Notes under the pieces: model-generated
What the model was told of the DNA's origin: nothing
Seen by the model: only the letters and a program-made list of their open reading frames with translations
Database searches by the model: none
In this document: piece after piece, positions 1 to 10,829 of the stretch
Layout of the letters: every line of letters starts with the position of its first letter
Position numbering within the stretch: the stretch's first letter is position 1
Translations under genes and position numbers: made by a program
Assembly: GCA_037957365.1 (NCBI GenBank)
Contig: JARHVA010000251.1
Coordinates: 503,501-567,500 of the forward strand
Direction of reading: 5' to 3'
From: Torreya grandis
Taxonomy: Eukaryota > Streptophyta > Pinopsida > Cupressales > Taxaceae
Length of the DNA stretch: 64,000 nucleotides

Positions 1-1
1 C

Positions 2-1240
2 CCAAATACCATTTCTACATGGGACTAGCTTAGAGATTAGTTCTATGAAAGGTTTGCAGAGAAGGGTGATAAGTCTTCTTTATTACAGTAGTTAATCACC
101 ATTCAAAGGGGACCACAAGAGGACATGACTGATTTCAACACCAAATTCTAAAAAACTTGGGACAAAATCCCTATTGTAGCTAAACCACCACTTGGTATGG
201 CCATATTATTCTATCTCGAGGCTTTAAATTTAGATATATCTCTTATGATTCAGTCAGTGGGAGGACACACTTTGCCAGCAGCTTATGACTTTGCAGTCAG
301 AGCTAAAAATCATTTAATTGATGTTGGAAAGTTACCTCCAAGGCCTCCCATGCTTGTATTTCCATAAATTACCTTACCCTTACCTCAAGAAGTTCCTAAA
401 GTTGTAAGCCCACCTATGTCTATGTATGTTTACCCTCCATCATCTGCAAAGCAAATGGTCCTTGCTCAGTCATCTAAAATAGATGATATCAAGAGTATGC
501 TGAGGACATTCTCCAATGAGCTGATTAACATAAAGAGATAGCATAATACTTTCCCTAAGCCTCCTTATCAAGGCTATCAAGGAAATAGGTTTTCATCCCA
601 ACCAAACCAATATCAGGGCCTTCCAAGACAAACTAACCACCAACCAGTAAATCAATTAGTTGTAGTTCCCACACCCTCACAAACCCTTCCTCCCAACTCA
701 AATAGGGAGATGGTTCTAGGTCAGAATAATTATGTGGATGATACTAATGCTTGGTGTTTTCCTTGCAATGATGCTCATGCACCCAGATATTATCCTAGGG
801 GTAATCTACAACAAAGGGTGGCTGAGCAGAGAATAATGGATGGTTAGTTTGCTAGTACCAGTAATAATCAAGCCTACCAGTCTCCTGACATGTAGAGTTC
901 AATATTAGTGGCTCAATTGCAAGGAATTTCCTTGCAACAAGAAGAATAGATAGCCCCTGAACATGCTTTATTCTCATGGGTTGAGGATGAAGAAGCAGTT
1001 TTCTTGAACGAAGCATCTACCTCCTAGAGGCCAGTAGTGCAATCTGATTATTACACCAGATTAAATAAGAGGATGGTGGAACAGCTTGAGATTGTAAGTG
1101 GTCAAGTCAAGAGTAATCCTCCACCTCAAGTGAAAAGGAATGCTTTCATTAGACAAGAAGTGCCTTAGCTATTATAAGATCAAGGGATCCCTGTCTAGAT
1201 TCAAGAAAAAACAAGGTATCCTTATTACCAAAAACCTCAG
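2..1240 (+). pseudogene. G1 gag remnant
   Basis: The first 80 or so codons match the retrotransposon gag capsid pattern: a WDxL motif, FYERFAEKGDKSSLL, and a later DFNTKF..TWDKIP. A Pro/Gln-rich middle part follows (about 540-720). A short segment, WCFPCNDAHAPRYYP near 751-795, could be a decayed zinc-knuckle relative, but I do not see a standard CCHC box. Thirteen in-frame stops fall here (26, 38, 89, 149, 365, 539, 845, 893, 947, 1025, 1166, 1175, 1196), nearly all where Gln is expected. Gag would form the virus-like particle core. Confidence 0.8.
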
Positions 1241-1469
1241 TCTTTGGGACCAATCAATATAGTGGACCAATTAAATAAGAATACAATGCAAGTATCTATA
1301 TGGGATATCTTAGATATTCCTAAACAAAAGACACTATTGCAAGAAGCGTTGCAAGGGCAAGTAGTGCCCAAAGGTGCTATTACCAAGGAAGGACCTACTG
1401 GAAAGGAAAATCTTAAAGATACGGTTCCTCCAACAACAACAGCCTTCGTGAACAATGCAACACAAGTAA

Positions 1470-1850
1470 GTAAATTCAAGCCAGAGCCTTTCTATTTAAA
1501 TCTGATAGTTGGAAAGAAACTCCTGCATAATGCATTGATAGATTTATGAGCTAACATAACTATGATGCCCAAGAAAATAGCTGATGCTTTGAAAATAAAC
1601 TATGAAGCCCTTGCGAAAGGAGTTATGCAACTAGATGGCAAAATAGTGCAAACCATAGGGAGAATTAAACAACTCCCCTTGTAGTTATACACATGTCCCA
1701 ACATAATTGTCAACCAAGATATAATTGTCATAGATATCCCTCCTGTCTTTGGTTTATGTTTATCTAAAGACTTTACAGCAAAAATAGGAGGATATATGTC
1801 TCTTGATGGGTCTCACCTCATCCTAAGAACTAGATACAATTCAAAGATGA
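1470..1850 (+). pseudogene. G1 retropepsin-like protease remnant
   Basis: The stretch FYLNLIVGKKLLHNALIDL, followed after a stop by ANITMMP, fits an aspartic protease active site of the D-S/T-G-A type: Asp codon 1541-1543, then a TGA at 1547-1549 where Gly is expected. A downstream segment around IDIPPVFGLCLSKDF is in the position of the family's second conserved strand. The protease would have cut the polyprotein during maturation. The TGA at the catalytic Gly needs a G-to-T change, so it is an exception to the transition pattern of the other stops. Confidence 0.7.
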
Positions 1851-2137
1851 AAATTCTATCTGAACCACTATCCAAAGACCATATCACCAATGAACCAACA
1901 ACAAGATTAGAAGCAGATCATGCCATGATGAATAAAGAAGAAAGAAATTTTATCAAAGAATTAGGAGAGTAGACTGAGCATGATCAAGAAGAAGAAATCA
2001 ACCAATTTTTGGCTATGATGCATAGCGACCCGTATGGGAACTATGACTCTACTGGTTTGGGCACATATGTCATTTTTGATGAGGATCAAGTGATCCCAAA
2101 TGTTATAAGGAAAGAGGCACCTAATGCTCAAGATTTA

Positions 2138-2535
2138 GAGGTCTGGACTTTGAATTTTGATGGGGCTAGAAGTAAACATGGTGCTGGAGCAAAAATTTGT
2201 CTTACTGCTCTAAATGGTGATAAAATTTTAAGGGCTGTCCTATTCCAATTTGCTTGCACTAATAATGATGCAGAATATGAATCTTTAGTACATGGGCTCT
2301 TGTTAGCCTAGAAAAAGGGAATAAAGACCCTAAAGGTAAAAGGAGATTTAGAATTAGTAGTAAACCAAATTAGGGAAAAGGTAGCAGCCAAAAATGTGAG
2401 AATGAGATCCTACAGGCATAGGATTTGGGATTTGATAGAAGATTTTGAAGGTTTTAATATCAAGATAATCCCTTGAATTCAAAACTCTGAGGCTGATAGG
2501 ATGGCTTAGATTGGCTCATAGTTTAACCTAGAAAC
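2138..2535 (+). pseudogene. G1 archaeal-type RNase H placed before RT
   Basis: This is an RNase H fold domain between protease and RT. All four catalytic acids are visible in order: Asp in NFDGA (2159-2161), Glu in NNDAEYE (2273-2275), Asp in KGDLELVV (2345-2347) and Asp in SEADRMA (2495-2497). The FDG...GAG, TNN.AEYE and AD.MA pattern is that of the archaeal-type RNase H (RVT_3-like) added to some plant Ty3 elements, not the native Ty3 RNase H. Four in-frame stops break it (2309, 2474, 2507, 2519). Its function would be to remove RNA from RNA/DNA hybrids during reverse transcription. Its position ahead of RT is the odd point. Confidence 0.82.
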
Positions 2536-2979
2536 TGGCTTATTGGTTAACAATGAGTCAGTAAAAGTTATAGTGAGACCGACCATCCTAGACAATGATG
2601 AAAATTGGCAAGTGTTTGAAAATGATGCTCAGGTAGTCTCTTTCTTACAACAATGAGATGAGTTTGTTGATCAGTTGCAAAGTAAAATTGAAGAGGCATA
2701 TGGTGATCAGATTATACAATTAAGGACTAATAAGCTCCCTAAAGGATTGATTACCTTAGAAAACTTATTTGACCCAGAGGATGTAAGCCTAGAAAAGAAA
2801 AGGTTCCAGGTAGATAAGGTAGACCATTCTGAAGTAGAGGTGAGTGATGGGAAAAGACTAAAATTTAGGAATTCCATAACTCAAGAAGAGAAGGAAAGAT
2901 TAATCAAGTTGTGCCAAAAGTATGATAGGGTCATAGCTTGGAGTTATGACAACCTTCATGGATACAACAGAGACATTAT

Positions 2980-3760
2980 CTAGCACACAATAGAATTGAC
3001 TGAGGGATCCAAGCCCACCAGACAGAAATAGAGGCTAGTGAATCCAAGGATCGAGCCTCTAATGGTAGATGAGTTGTATAAACTTTTAGATTCCAAAATA
3101 ATATTCCCAATCAAGCACTCGACCTGGGTATCAAATCTAGTCCCAGTTACGAAAAGGAATGGAGATGTAAGACTGTGTGTAGATTTCAAAGATCTAAATA
3201 GAGCATCTCTAAAAGACCACTATCCCTTGTCCTCCATGGAACAAATTTTACAAACTGTGGCTGGATCAGAGAGGTTTTCTTTACTTGATGGTTTCTCTAG
3301 GTATAATCAAATTTGGCTAGCTGAGGAAGACCAATACAAAACTACTGTCACTACCAAATGGAGGACATTTGCTTATGCAAAGATGCCATTCAGCTTATCA
3401 AATGTAGGAGCCACCTTTCAATGAGCTATGAATATAGCCTTTGGTGAGCTAATAAATAAGGTCATCATGGTCTATCTAGATGACCTCACTATTTTCTCAA
3501 AAAATGCTAATGATCATTTTGATCATTTAGAATCTGTCTTCAATAAATGTTAAGATTTTGGGATATCATTGAATCCAAAGAAATGTATTTTTATTGTATC
3601 TCAGGGTAGACTATTGGGGCACATAGTATCTAAGGAAGGAGTTTCTATAGATCCTGAGAGAATCACAACTATAATGGACCTACCTCTTCTAGCAAATAAA
3701 AAGGTAGTCTAGTCCTTTTTAGGGAAGATCAATTTTGTCAGTAATTTCATAACTAATTTT
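2980..3760 (+). pseudogene. G1 reverse transcriptase remnant
   Basis: Ty3 RT motifs run in order: NPRIEPLMVDELYKLLDSKII, VSNLVPVTKRNGDVRLCVDFKDLN, YPLSSMEQI, FSLLDGFSRYNQI, the KTTVTTKW..FAYAKMPF segment, FQ-stop-AMN, the catalytic YLDD box (Tyr at 3473, Asp codons 3479 and 3482), LNPKKC and RLLGHIVS. Both YLDD aspartates are intact. In-frame stops sit at 3029, 3422, 3551 and 3710, at positions where the family has Gln or Arg. The domain would make cDNA from the element's RNA. Confidence 0.9.
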
Positions 3761-3869
3761 GTAGGCTTGGCTAGACCAATGACACTCTTGCTAAAAAAGG
3801 ACCTAGTCTTCAAGTGGACTATAGAAAGAAGGCAAGATTTTGAGGGGGTTAAGAAGGCTATCTCAGTAG

Positions 3870-4260
3870 CCCCAGTGCTCAAGAACCTAGATTTTTCCAT
3901 GTCCTTTATAATGTATGTCTATGGAGGAGAGTTAAGTATTGCTGCTATGTTGACTCAAAAGAATGATGGGTTAGAAGGAGAGCACCCAATAGCCTTTTTC
4001 TCAAGAAATCTCAAAGATTATGAGACCAAGTAAAATTTTGTGGAAAGACAAGCCTATGCCATGGTAAAAGCCCTCAAGAAATTTAGGCATCTAATATCAG
4101 GGAACAAAATTATGATACTTGTAGCTCACCCAAGTGTCAGGGAATATGTCATGGAGGGAGAAATTACTAAGAAAAGAGCCAATTGGATCACTAAGATCCT
4201 TGAATATGATTTAGAGTTCAGACTCACCAAGCTAGTTAGAGGCAAGGGGCTGTGCCAATA
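3870..4260 (+). pseudogene. G1 native Ty3 RNase H, catalytically degenerate
   Basis: After the RT connection, the usual RH layout is recognisable: APVLKNLDFSMSFIMY, then PIAFFSRNLKDYE, ERQAYAMVKALKKFRHLI, and RANWITKILEYDLEF. The first strand reads MYVYGGELSIAAML where ordinary Ty3 RH has a catalytic Asp (YTDAS-like). The TDH-like third motif reads VAHPSV. Neither loss is a stop or a simple C/T change at the Asp codon, so it probably predates the element's death. This fits relaxed constraint on a native RH once a second RNase H was present. Confidence 0.72.
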
Positions 4261-4489
4261 TATAACCCAAGAGCTTGAAAAGATGTTACCTGAGGAAGCA
4301 GATCCAGAAGGAGGGACAAAGATGGTGCTAAAATTGCAAGAGGTTGATCAAGAATCTTGGGTCACAAGCAAGATTCAATTTATGAAGAATGGGTTTTATC
4401 CAAGAGAACTCCCTCAAAACAAGAGGAGATATTATAGGATACAGGGAGTTCATTTTGTTTTAATTGAACAAGTCTTTTTCAAAAGAAAT

Positions 4490-5604
4490 TCTGATGGGAA
4501 ATTGTTAAGATGTGTAAAACAAGCTGAAGCTCAAAGAATACTACATGAAATGCATCATGGAATATCAGGGGGGCATTTTTCTACAAAGACCATAGCCATA
4601 AAGATAAGTGAGGTAGGGTATTTTTGGCCTAATTTATTTGTAGATTGTTATTAGCTAGTTAGAAAATGTCAATCCTGCCAATATTATATGGGGATGAGGA
4701 GGAATGCAGCCATGCCCCTTAGTCCTATAGTTGTGGATGAACCTTTCGCTCAATGGGGTCTTGACTTCATTAGAATGACAAATCCAGTGTCTAGCATGGG
4801 TCATAAATGGATATTAACTACCACAAATTATTTCACCAGATGAACCGAAGTGGTCCCACTTAAAGAAGCGATAGAGAATGTGATCCTAGATTTTTTAGGG
4901 GGTATCACTACTCACTTTGGGGCTCCCCACACCATCATTTCAGATAATGCTAAAGCATTCTTGGGGTCTAAAGTATCCAAATTTTCCTTGAGACATGGAA
5001 TATATCTGAAAACTTCATCTAACTATTACCCTCAAGGTAACGGTCTAGCAGAATCAACCAACAAGAACCTGATAAGACTCATCAAAAGAGTAGGGGCTGA
5101 TCATCACAAAGAGTGGCATAAAGTGCTTAATCTAACACTATGGGATAATAGAATCACACCTAAGTAGGTGATCAAAATGTCTCCATATGAATTGGTATAT
5201 GAAAAGTCTGTCGTGAATCCCCTTAGCTTGGAAATCCCTGCTCTTCAACTGATCAAACAAATTGAGATTGAAGAAAATGGCCCCATGCAGGTTAGACTCA
5301 CAAAGTTTTTAGAAGTTCAAGAAAATAGGGATATAGCCCATGATTCATTAATCAAGCATTAGGGAATGGTTAATAATTGTTTTGATAAAAGGACTTCAAG
5401 TCCTAATTTTGAAGTAGGCTCAATTGTTTTAAAATGGGATGCAAGGGTTGCCAAGTCGAGTTAGCATACCAAATTCGAAGCACTATGGACTGGTCTGTAT
5501 AGAATTTGCATGTGCAAGCAAAAGAATTCTTTCAACTTAGATTCGATGGAAGGAGAACTTGAGAGATTCCTATAAATAGAATCTATTTGAAACATTTCAA
5601 TTGA
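4490..5604 (+). pseudogene. G1 integrase remnant
   Basis: The zinc-binding HHCC region reads MHHGISGGHFS...CQSCQ (4550-4680). The catalytic core keeps all three acids: Asp in WGLDFI (4763-4765), Asp in ISDNAKAF (4943-4945) and Glu in NGLAESTNK (5051-5053). The C-terminal part includes MSPYELVY and a LKWDARVAK segment, and ends RIYLKHFN. Stops are at 4652, 4841, 5165, 5360 and 5462; the TGA at 4841 falls where the family has Trp (a G-to-A change). I see no chromodomain. The enzyme would insert cDNA into chromosomes. Confidence 0.88.
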
Positions 5605-5944
5605 CTTGGGTCTCTCATGTATTATAGTTAAATAGTTTCCCTTTCTCGTATTGTTTTTCCATTATTTTCTCACTTTGCTTTTAAATAAGTGTTTTAAACA
5701 TATGTTGATAGCTATTTTGAAGCTATAATTTTCACAATTTTGATCTAGCGAGAGGTTAAGTTTTCTTTTTGAGCAGGCTCAAAACTCCTGGGGATTGCCA
5801 ATAATTATAGAGTAATTTTTACTCTACATCATTTTTAATTTTTTCAATCGAGCACTGCAATTTTGATTCCTACATACCTTAGACATAGTGGTAAATTTTT
5901 GGAGTAGAGGGCAGGTTCATTTTTGCCTAAGTTTCGAAATGTAG

Positions 5945-6835
5945 TGGAAGCTACCAAGTGACACCCTCTGAGCATGGGTCCTTTTTTCCCTTTCTATTTC
6001 TTTCATTTCATTTTTAGCCTAAGTATTTAATTTGGGCAGAAGCTACCAAGTGTTAGCTTCTAAAACATGGAGCTAGCTAGCTGTCACTCTCTAAGCCCAT
6101 TTTTGTAACTTTTTGGAAGGCCACAAAATGTGCCACGTATCAAGTAATAGCTAAGAAAAATGCACCATGTGTCAAGATTCACATCTCATAAAGGCATCCA
6201 CATTTCATTCTACTTTTTTGGCAAAGAATTTCAACTAGCTAAGTAGCAAAGCAGTGAAAAGCACCAAGTGGTAGTCACAGAAGGCCTTGAACCACCTTTT
6301 TAAAGAAGCAATGGAAGTCACCACGTGTCAGCATCCAAGAGACTTTGGTTTAATGTCTGGGTCCAATGCTTTCATTCAATGCATAAAGGCATCATTTCAT
6401 TTTACTTAAGTGTCGAAGTCCGGTAGAGGCTGCCAAGTGTCACTCTCTGAGTCCCTTTCTACTTCATCCCTAGGAACAATAGAAGATGCCACATATCCCT
6501 AGTAAGAGAATCAGAAGATGCCACATATCTTCCTAAGAGTAGCAGAGGTCGCCATGCGTCGACTATCAAGAGATCATCTTTGAGCTTCATTACCAAATAA
6601 GATTGTGGTGGGCTCCAAGTGTTACTTCAAAGGTCTATAAAAGCACTGAGGAAATAAGCAAAGACTACCATGTGCATCCATTTCCTCTTGAAAAGTTGTT
6701 AAGGTAAGGAATGCAGTGAGTTTTATTTTATTAAAACTACAAAATATCAAGGAAGAAGATTGTGACAGGTTTGAAGGTGGAGCATCCCTGAGCAGAATAT
6801 AGAAAAAGCAGAAGGTGCCAAGTGTCATTCTCTGA
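5945..6835 (+). repeat. Degenerate G-box-like short repeat cluster in the G1 tail
   Basis: A motif close to GCCACGTGTCA recurs about a dozen times: taccaagtgacac (about 5949), taccaagtgttag, gccacgtatca, caccatgtgtca, caccaagtggta, caccacgtgtcag (about 6318), gccaagtgtcactctctga (about 6430), gccacatatc twice, gccatgcgtcg, ctccaagtgtta, accatgtgc and gccaagtgtcattctctga (about 6817). Spacing is irregular. Several copies share the extension cactctctga. Such arrays are known in 3' non-coding regions of Tat-like elements; a role as regulatory site is only suggested by the ACGTG core. Confidence 0.6.
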
Positions 6836-7295
6836 TGCCCTCTAGACAAAAGAGAATTTTCATGGATTGACTAAGTGTCCTTGTGTCTGTCTATTTGTTA
6901 CAGCAAAGATGGAGTGAAACTCGGTGAGAGTTATTCTTGGTAGATAAAATAGTGCACCAGGTAGATTTTTGGGGCTTACAAGCATTAAAGGGCCATCTAT
7001 TTATCCCCTAAAGGTAGAGGCAGAGTAGACAGTTGAGTGGCCAAACAAGTGATGGAATGATAAATTTAGGTGTGAAGGGAGGTACTAGAAATGAATTGCC
7101 ATGCCACAGTTAGGGCAATTCTTGACAAGACTAGGATGCATCCGAGGCATTGAAAGTGCCATCTATTTTGTCCCCTATGAGTTAAAAGTAGAATAGAATT
7201 GCATGGGAAGAGAAGTGATGGAAGGAGACATCTGAGGCTATAAAATAAGAAAAATTGTAAGAGAGAAAAGGGGGAATTCTATAGTTTTAGACTTT

Positions 7296-7655
7296 CTAGA
7301 GTTTTTGACCAGTAATATCATTTGCTCTTGTCTCAATTTTCTTGAGTTGTAAAGTTGATGTAACTATGCATGTTTCTGTGCCTTTTATGTGGCTAAATGA
7401 ATTAAGAAGATTATAACTCCATGCCTTGGTTGGTGTTATCTATGTCATTTGAAAAGTATTCTATACAGTAGATTTTTTGGAGTTGTGATTAGGACTGTCA
7501 TTTGTTTTTGTCTCATTTTCTTGAATCGAAAGGTTTACATGACTGTACGTGACTTCTACACCTCTTATGTGATTGGAATATTATATTAAGAATATTGAAC
7601 ACTATGCCTTTGTTGACATTCTCTGTATCTCAGTAAAAGAATTCCCTGTTGTGAG
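7296..7655. repeat. Tandem duplication, period 180 bp
   Basis: Two diverged copies lie head to tail, about 7296-7470 and 7471-7655. The segment beginning tcatttgctcttgtctca (7318) aligns with tcatttgtttttgtctca (7498) at an offset of exactly 180, and similarity continues through ttttatgtg.., tatgcctt.. and a final aa.attc element. Substitutions are common and indels few. It lies in the presumed G1 3' LTR. Confidence 0.65.
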
Positions 7656-7889
7656 CCTCTATTTCTATTATTTCAATCTTTTACATTGATCATGCACTTG
7701 TCTACTCTTAAATGAAATTGAATCCCATAACAATCTCATTTTGCTCAGGTTAGGATTAGGATTACATTCAGGTGCATCACCATAGTTAGGTTTCATTTCC
7801 TGCACTTTCATTTTTGTTTAATTTCCTATCCCCTTTTCCCCAACACCCAATATAAAAGAAGAGACTAGCTTCTCTAAAATCTAGAGGTT

Positions 7890-7921
7890 GTTTCAAGCTG
7901 CATTATCCTATAGCTTGAAAC
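7890..7921. repeat. Perfect 10 bp inverted repeat (hairpin)
   Basis: gtttcaagct (7890-7899) and agcttgaaac (7912-7921) are exact reverse complements around a 12-base loop. It sits just after the G1 3' region, near a second, weaker palindrome around 7864-7876. Function unknown. Confidence 0.7.
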
Positions 7922-7960
7922 TTCCCATTCTTGATTGATTAAGATCAAGCACAATTTTAA

Positions 7961-10600
7961 ATCATCAAAAATATTATAAATGTATATAGTTAATTTAATA
8001 AATAATATGGTAAGATAAAGAGCTTCTAATTTCATGAAACTTAGTCTAATAGCAAAAAATTCACATAATTTACCTTCAAAAAAGCCAGTTTTAGGATTTG
8101 AGAGAGATGGAGGTTCAAATGACTAAATTAGTATATAATTTTTTATGGATAGAATAATTGTGAATTTAATAAACCTATCCAATGGTTGGTTTTTTGAGAC
8201 TAATATGGGAAGTTCCCCTATTTTGTCTCAAATAGGGGGCACTTTCCCCTTGCACCAAAACCTAAAATATTGGAGTATGGGCTAAGATAGTGAACCAGAG
8301 GTTAATGAAAGATTTAAAGAGGGTTTGTGGAGTTGAATTACATCTAGTAAAACATGGGAACTATGTAGGAAGGTTTTAATCCAAACAAGTTACTCCATGC
8401 TCCAAGGTTTGTAGTCATGCACGGTACGTAAAATTAGGGCCTAAAGCCAAATGGGAAAACACCTTTATTTATAGCCTTGATTAGACATTTTCATCAATTG
8501 GGTCATATTTTTGAGGTGTAAATATATATTTTAAAGATATATATTTTCAATGAAAATGTCAAAAGGTCTTTTTAAGTCTTAGGTTGCAGGGAAAATTATG
8601 GAAATAAGGTTTAAGCCTAAGGCAAATGGTGGGCTAAGTGCATTTATAACATGATATGATCATTAATATGTTTTGAGAAATGTTTTGGGATGTGTATTGA
8701 AGTTTTTTAACATTCACCTTGTAGATAAATCCACTAGGAAACTATTTCTTGGCTTGAAAGCACCCAGACCATGGAAAATGCTCAGAAATGACTAGAATGG
8801 CCAATTTGAAATGCTTGTATCTCCCATGATGATTTTCATGGAGATTCAAGGAATTTTAGGATGTTAGAGAGGTTCCATAGGAATCCTTTAGTGTAATTTT
8901 GATATAATCAAAATGTCTGGTCTTTATGAATAAAGGCTAAGATGTAAAACCTCTCTGAAACCCTCACAAACCCCAATTCAGGCTTGCTAGAGAAAATATC
9001 ACAAATGGAGTATCCATATGGGGAGTAAAGTTTAAGGAGATGATTTATAGTTGTAGATGACTATCTAGGGTCATATTCCATGTAACTAAGATGTACTACA
9101 CCTATACAAAGGAGGTACAATAGAGCTTGTTTTGATAGTTTTGTGTGTTTTTTAGGCATGGAGAACATTCAAAATATTTAACCACATTTTGGAGAGAGAT
9201 TAGGACTTATTATAAGTCATAATTTCTATATATTTAGCTATCTAAACTCCCAAGTGTGCCTACCATCTCCTTCATCTTAGCTATTCATAGTGAACAAGTA
9301 GTGAACACTTGGTGAAAATGGAGAAACTCAAATTTGGAATCCTTTTAAGGCTTAATTAATGAATAGAATGAATTGGAAACTCTTTAAAAGTGTCATTCAT
9401 ATTTGTGCATAAACTAGATTACAAAATTGGAAGCATTTCATGTGACAAGTGTGAGAGGTGCATGGGAAGGAGTTATTTATAAATGTCAAGGATGATTGCT
9501 CATGGCTATAAGAATATGGATGATTAGGGACTAATAAAATCTATGTAGGGGTTTTAAAATAACACCTCCCCCTTATATCAATCATCAGACTTGACCCTAT
9601 TTATTGATGAGGTAGTTTTGTGAATTCAAATCATGAAGATAGTTTCTTATGCAAGCAAAGAACATCTACACCACACATGGAGGAATTTAATGACTTGGGA
9701 GACATTTTTACATATTTTCCTTGTATGACATATCTCATGCCTAATTTTATGACTATTATAACTCTTTCTCCTTTATTGACAAGTGTCTTAGTGACTATTG
9801 AGCTTCACCTTCTCTCTCTCCTCTCATAATTGATATAAATACTAGCTAAGTTGGTTATTATACGTATCTTTCCACCTAATTATGGTGAATACCTAATCAA
9901 TTTTTGCCTTGAACTAATAAATAATGTTATTTTACCTCATTCAATACTTCACTAATTGCATGTTATGGTTGTTGGTTTGTGTAAGTGTATTTTTCTTACC
10001 TTCACATGTTAGTCTTCTTAGTGCCTTATGTGATTTAAAATCTATCTTTTGTAGGTCTAAAAAAAGTGTCTGATATGGATTATAAGTATAGTGAGTAGAT
10101 TATTCATTAGTGTTTCTAGAAGACCTATTGTCTAAGTCCTTCTATCCTAGATTCTCTATAAGACCCCATACTTGAAACATTGATGTAGAAGAGGAGTGTT
10201 TAATTTAGTGAAGTGTGTGTGGGATTATTTTGGTTTCAATTGAATTATAAGTGGTGTGAGTAGACTAACTACTTGTTGTATCACCTTCCTTAGATTGGAT
10301 ATGTTTTCAGATATCATTCTCCTTTTCATCCCTAAAAGTTAATAGTAAGTTTGATCTATAGTAGTACATCAAGGGAACTAGCCCTAATCTAGATATCCAC
10401 CTCAAATTTGGGTCACCCATAGCCTTGAATTGGTTCCATTATGCCACTTGAATGAGGATAGACTTGTCATCTTGTCAAGGGTACAATTTTAAGTGAAAAT
10501 AGTTTTTATAATGCCTAGTGGGACTCAAAAGTCCTTGAGGATTTTTAATGTTTTCCTCAAGATACTAGCCTTTATAGGCAATTTCACTAAGCACCAATGG
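7961..10600. other. No recognisable gene; AT-rich decayed DNA
   Basis: Apart from the hairpin at 8207-8248, I find no coding stretch, RNA gene or repeat pair that I can name. The only open frame of note (9620-9829) has no recognisable motif. The right part may be the LTR or leader of the G2 element that follows. Confidence 0.5.
8207..8248. repeat. Imperfect stem-loop with 9 bp perfect core
   Basis: cccctattt (8215-8223) pairs exactly with aaatagggg (8230-8238) across a 6-base loop. Outer flanks gggaagt and actttccc extend the stem with small bulges. It could be a relic of a small inverted-repeat transposon, but I see no second terminus. Confidence 0.6.
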
Positions 10601-10829
10601 TGAATCCAAGCATAATTATACTAGTTAAGTATTCTAAGACTCTGTTTAGGGTTTTTTTCCTATTCTATGGTCTTCTCATGAATGTTTCATGGATTATTTT
10701 GATGTTGAATTTGTCCTAAAATAATTTGGGGAGACATATCCATCTTTTCCTATTCCCTCTTAATATGAATAAATCCTTGGCCAATATTTTCATGATCCCT
10801 ATCAATTATATATTGCCTATGATCAGCCC

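Larger units (their letters stand above)
2..5604 (+). mobile_element. G1: Ty3 retrotransposon polyprotein, 5'-truncated by the window
   Basis: One reading frame runs from base 2 to about 5568 through gag, protease, an archaeal-type RNase H, reverse transcriptase, a degenerate native RNase H and integrase. It contains 32 in-frame stops: 22 TAG, 5 TAA and 5 TGA. A single-base shift near 5568 moves the last dozen codons, which end PINRIYLKHFN at the TGA 5602-5604, into the next frame. The element is dead, but its domain order can be read. The 5' LTR, primer site and gag N-terminus lie upstream of the window. Two RNase H modules point to the plant Tat-like branch of Ty3 elements; that lineage call is an inference from domain content. 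Confidence 0.92.
5605..7960 (+). mobile_element. G1 3' untranslated region and probable 3' LTR
   Basis: This non-coding stretch follows the G1 stop. A short purine-rich run, cctgggga at 5788-5794, is followed by TGCCA at 5796 and could be the polypurine tract and LTR start, but with no 5' LTR in the window this cannot be tested. A TATA-like ctataaaataag lies near 7236-7250. The region contains a degenerate array of G-box-like motifs (5945-6835), a 180 bp tandem duplication (7296-7655) and a hairpin (7890-7921). I cannot fix the LTR ends. Confidence 0.4.

Noticed and set aside
1237..1479. Minus-strand 80-residue open frame
   Set aside because: Antisense shadow of the G1 polyprotein, with no motif of its own.
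2..5568. Reassigned genetic code (TAG read as Gln) as explanation for the frame-preserved stops
   Set aside because: No plant nuclear code of this kind is known, TAA and TGA stops occur too, a TGA falls at a Trp site, and other elements here also have frameshifts and lost catalytic residues. Decay by deamination explains it more simply.
2..5568. Organellar U-to-C RNA editing restoring the stops
   Set aside because: The pattern is superficially the same, but the locus is a nuclear-type nest of LTR retrotransposons, with no organellar genes.
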